Below, piece by piece: positions 61,350-64,000 of a stretch of 64,000 nt of DNA. Position numbers and translations under genes: made by a program. The notes below the pieces were generated by a model. That model saw only the letters and a program-made list of their open reading frames with translations. It was not told the origin of the DNA and ran no database searches. Where the stretch lies: assembly GCA_963920705.1 (NCBI GenBank), contig OY987234.1, positions 19,301,794 to 19,365,793 on the forward strand, given 5' to 3'. Source of the DNA: Odiellus spinosus (lineage: Eukaryota; Arthropoda; Arachnida; Opiliones; Phalangiidae). The number at the start of each line of letters is the position of its first letter. Position 1 is the stretch's first letter.

Positions 61350-62713
61350 AACAGTTGTGGATAAGGTTGCGCTGGGATGACGGCTGATGCTTTACTTAAT
61401 AACTTAAATCAAACATTGGGGAAAGTTTCGAGTAAGAGTTTCATTACATTGGCCCTATCTTCTTGGACGAAATTTAATTGACTCGCGTAAACTATGGGGT
61501 AGAAAACTTTAAATTGGTTGTGTAACTAAAGTAAAGTTGGCTGTGATGTCATTTAGAATTTCCCTATTGCAGACATGTTTCTCTAGAATGATGTTGTTTT
61601 CGCAACGCAATTTTCCAAACATTCAGCATGAAGTCCCAAATTTTACAATTAGCAATCTGAAACAATTCTAACTAAACTAAACTAAATATCTTAAACTATA
61701 GATTTTTTTGCGTGTTACGTGGACATCTATCAAATAAGAGCTTATATTTTCAAATGTTGTAAGTTCTTCTATTTTGCATGCACAATTACCTTTGTAATTG
61801 ACCATAAAACTGTAAAATACCCCAAGGTTTTGTTACAGCTAAATCTTTTATTGATATAAAACTATATAAACACATCGTTTATATATACAATACGTTTAGA
61901 AAAAAAAAATATTTTAAAATGCAAATTCGTCTATTTTTGGTTCCAAGAATAGTTTGCAAACTAAACAAAACTAAAACGAATTCCCGCAGAGTGTTAAAGG
62001 TCATAGGGTATAAAGGTAGTTTTGTAAACTATACTTGTACATCGGTAAATTGTTGTTTCCTCCTAAAAGCTGTACGTTACGCGACCCTTCATCTGTCCCG
62101 CAGACCTTTCTCTCACGTTCTGTATATATTTTCCTTTTTCCAAGGATATCCCACTTATTAAGCCTCGTTTTGGTTGTTGGAGGGTTAAAAGCGCGATGTT
62201 TTAGCGCGCGGGTAAGGCTCTAGTCGCGAACAAAGAAGCCGCGTTGCCCCATTTGTATAATGTCCTTCTTCGGTAAGACCTTTTGGGCTACTTACCTTAA
62301 TGGAATGGCTCTTCATTTCCATTAAGGCGTGCGTGGCCATACACACATGGTAGCAAAACTAAGCCTAATACACTTACAACACTTAGGAGAAAGCGCACCT
62401 TTTTGGAGTACCAAGGATACCGCGAGAATAATTATACAAACTGTTACTACCTTATTTTTTGGTGAGGGGGTGGAGGGGTATATTGTCACTTCCTCGAAGA
62501 ACCCAAAAAAAAGTCGTGGTATAGGCAAAAACTTCTCTTTTAGAGCGTGTGAATGTTACGCTTAATTAATAGGATATATAAGCCTTAATGACTTTGTCCC
62601 ACCTCGTTATAAGTCGAAGAAGATGTCCGCATTACCTCGAAAAATTCCTTAAAGGGAAGCTGAAATGTCATATTTGTAATTTCTGTTCCACGATCGATTG
62701 ACATCGTACATAA

Positions 62714-62880
62714 CGTTCACACTAGGCAATTTGAATCCGTTTTCAAACCTTTTTAATATTCAAATTAACTTTAATACTGTTTTTTTAACTAAAGGCCACT
62801 GCAGTTGACCCCAAAACTTTGCAGTTTGACCTTTTCAAAAACGGTTGTAAAGGGTTTTGAAGTCTCAAGTATGATTTTTG
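62714..62880 (+). mobile_element. Family F MITE, copy F3, worn right end
   Basis: The left end CGTTCACACTA is followed by a TTTGAATCCGTTTTCAAACC block, then an ATTCAAATTAACTTT block. The right part contains TTTTCAAAAACGG and GGGTTTTGAAGTCTCAAG, which correspond in inverse orientation to the left part and to the right arm of F1. The final bases (AGTATGATTTTT) no longer match the terminus, so the right edge is approximate and no TSD is assigned. Confidence 0.6.
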
Positions 62881-64000
62881 GCAGTCATAGGCTTATATTT
62901 TAATTTCTTAAAATGAACACTTAACTTAATTATATTAAATAATATTCTTTACGGCTTCAATATTAAAACGTTTTGAGTGAAATAGGCTTAGCATTTTTAT
63001 TTCACCCTCTCTTTAAGAAATATTTAAAAATAAAGTGGATGTCGATGGCGGAATAATTTGTTTATACGCTCTCGAGCAAGAACAGAGAGGGGGGGGGGGG
63101 GGTTCTCTTGGACCCTCTATTATATTTTCTCTTAATTTGCGGCCTCATTTTCCACTCCTTGGGCCTTAATTCCTTCTTGTCTTTTATTTAATTCCACGTA
63201 CTCCAAGCCTGCCTTATGCTTAATTATGCATTTGATATTTCTGCTACGTTTCGTTTTTAAAAACACATATACGCAGTCACATTGGCGCGGCCGGAACATT
63301 TCCTTGATTGAATAACACGATTAAAAGGACCCGTTTCTCTCTTCGTCCATCTCCTCTCCTCTCTCTCTCTTAAACTCGAGCTTCTAATTTGTGTGTCGGT
63401 TCTCTCATTTGAGATGTCAGATATAATCGTTAGTTTCAGTTTTCAACACGAAGAAGCCAAGTTTAAAGTCTAATATCATATTTTTCTTAAGAGATAGAAA
63501 AAAAGCCTTAATAGCTTCGCGTGTGTTGAAAACTGTAGCTGGATTTGACAAAAGGATGCACGCGTCTTCCTTTGGTCGCTTATTTTCCTTCTTAAAGGGA
63601 TAATTAAGACGTTATCGTGTTGTTTTTTATCTATTAGAATTTGGTTTTAAAATAACAAGACTGGGAGGCTAAATTAGTGACAAATATTGAAGTAACGCGA
63701 TTAAAATTATAATTTATGTCAAAAATAATAAATATTCGTAATGTTAAAATTTTGGCCTTTTTTGGAACGATGGTAAGCCTTGGTTATGGACGAACCGGAA
63801 TAAACCGACTTGTCAGCGTGTGAACGAAGACAAATTGAAAATCGATTGGTACAGGCTTAGGAACCGATTTTGCCCTCAAGTATAAATGAGGCTTAAATGT
63901 TGTACGTAATGAGTTTTAACTCGAACTTTTATGTGTACCAAGATTTATCGCGCGAAATTAAGTAGTTTTGGAAACGAAAACATACCGAAAATAAGCAAAA
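62881..64000. other. Gene-free stretch to window end
   Basis: No gene is recognised. It contains TAGGCTTAGC near 62982, a 14-base G run at 63089-63102, a short CT tract near 63351-63370 and the inverted repeat at 63430-63530. Confidence 0.45.
63430..63530. repeat. Inverted repeat, about 100 bp
   Basis: CAGTTTTCAACACGAAG near 63437 faces CTTCGCGTGTGTTGAAAACTG near 63514, with an AT-rich loop of about 65 bases. GCGTGTTGAAAAC-like words also occur near 32895 and 36499 without a partner arm. This may be a short foldback element or a chance hairpin. No TSD was seen. Confidence 0.45.

Larger units (their letters stand above)
58725..62713. other. Gene-free stretch with weak ORFs
   Basis: About 4 kb. 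Two loci are described separately as doubtful ORFs (59498-59893 minus and 61011-61349 plus). The sequence at about 60200-61300 is less AT-rich. GCTAAGCCTAA-type words occur near 60227 and 62358. The mutually antisense frames at 62322-62565 lack domains. No transposon copy is recognised. Confidence 0.4.

Noticed and set aside
60..62990. Interstitial telomere array (TTAGGC type)
   Set aside because: The TTAGGC-like words are single or one and a half units, never a clean tandem run, so no telomere-derived block is called.

Overview
This window looks like non-coding nuclear DNA from a eukaryote, most likely an invertebrate animal. It is AT-rich, with long A/T homopolymers, TA-rich stretches and (CT)n tracts. 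CpG dinucleotides are common rather than depleted. Small non-autonomous DNA transposons (MITEs) are scattered throughout, and there are no operons, ribosome-binding-site-spaced ORFs or tightly packed genes. No ORF exceeds about 150 codons, none shows a domain I recognise, and several of the longest lie inside transposon copies or begin at non-ATG codons. I found no convincing protein-coding gene, tRNA, rRNA or CRISPR array. The species cannot be named from the sequence alone.

The recognisable content is a set of short inverted-repeat elements. Family A (about 290 bp, 4 copies: 524, 20611, 23249, 48167), family B (about 337 bp, 7 copies: 9332, 11370, 14247, 31426, 34946, 39091, 56651), family C (about 417 bp, 2 copies: 6879, 58307) and family J (316 bp, 1 copy: 43665) have unrelated interiors. 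All four have termini of the form CA plus four purines, and most copies have clear 7-bp target-site duplications. That shared signature is the strongest result here: it suggests one transposase system mobilised several different MITE families. Family D (2 copies: 15154, 18202) is a full-length foldback at TTAA-like targets. Family G (51442, 56610) has GTTCAGAC ends and 3-bp TWA duplications, and family F/E (11764, 12640, 13376, 62714) has CGTTCACACTA ends; both resemble PIF/Harbinger-type MITEs. An element at 40490 has a CRE palindrome (TGACGTCA) in each end.

Two degenerate minisatellites lie at about 36.6-37.2 kb (unit about 129 bp) and 42.3-42.7 kb (units about 42 and 34 bp, each carrying TAAGCCTA). 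The word GCTAAGCCTAA / TTAGGCTTAGC recurs outside that array across the whole window. Less AT-rich patches (about 3.4-3.8, 32.4-33.5, 37.9-38.7, 39.8-40.1 and 60.2-61.3 kb) are where exons or promoters would most plausibly be, but none can be supported. The layout fits a large intron or a gene-poor intergenic region that has received repeated MITE insertions, one nested inside another (B7 inside G2).
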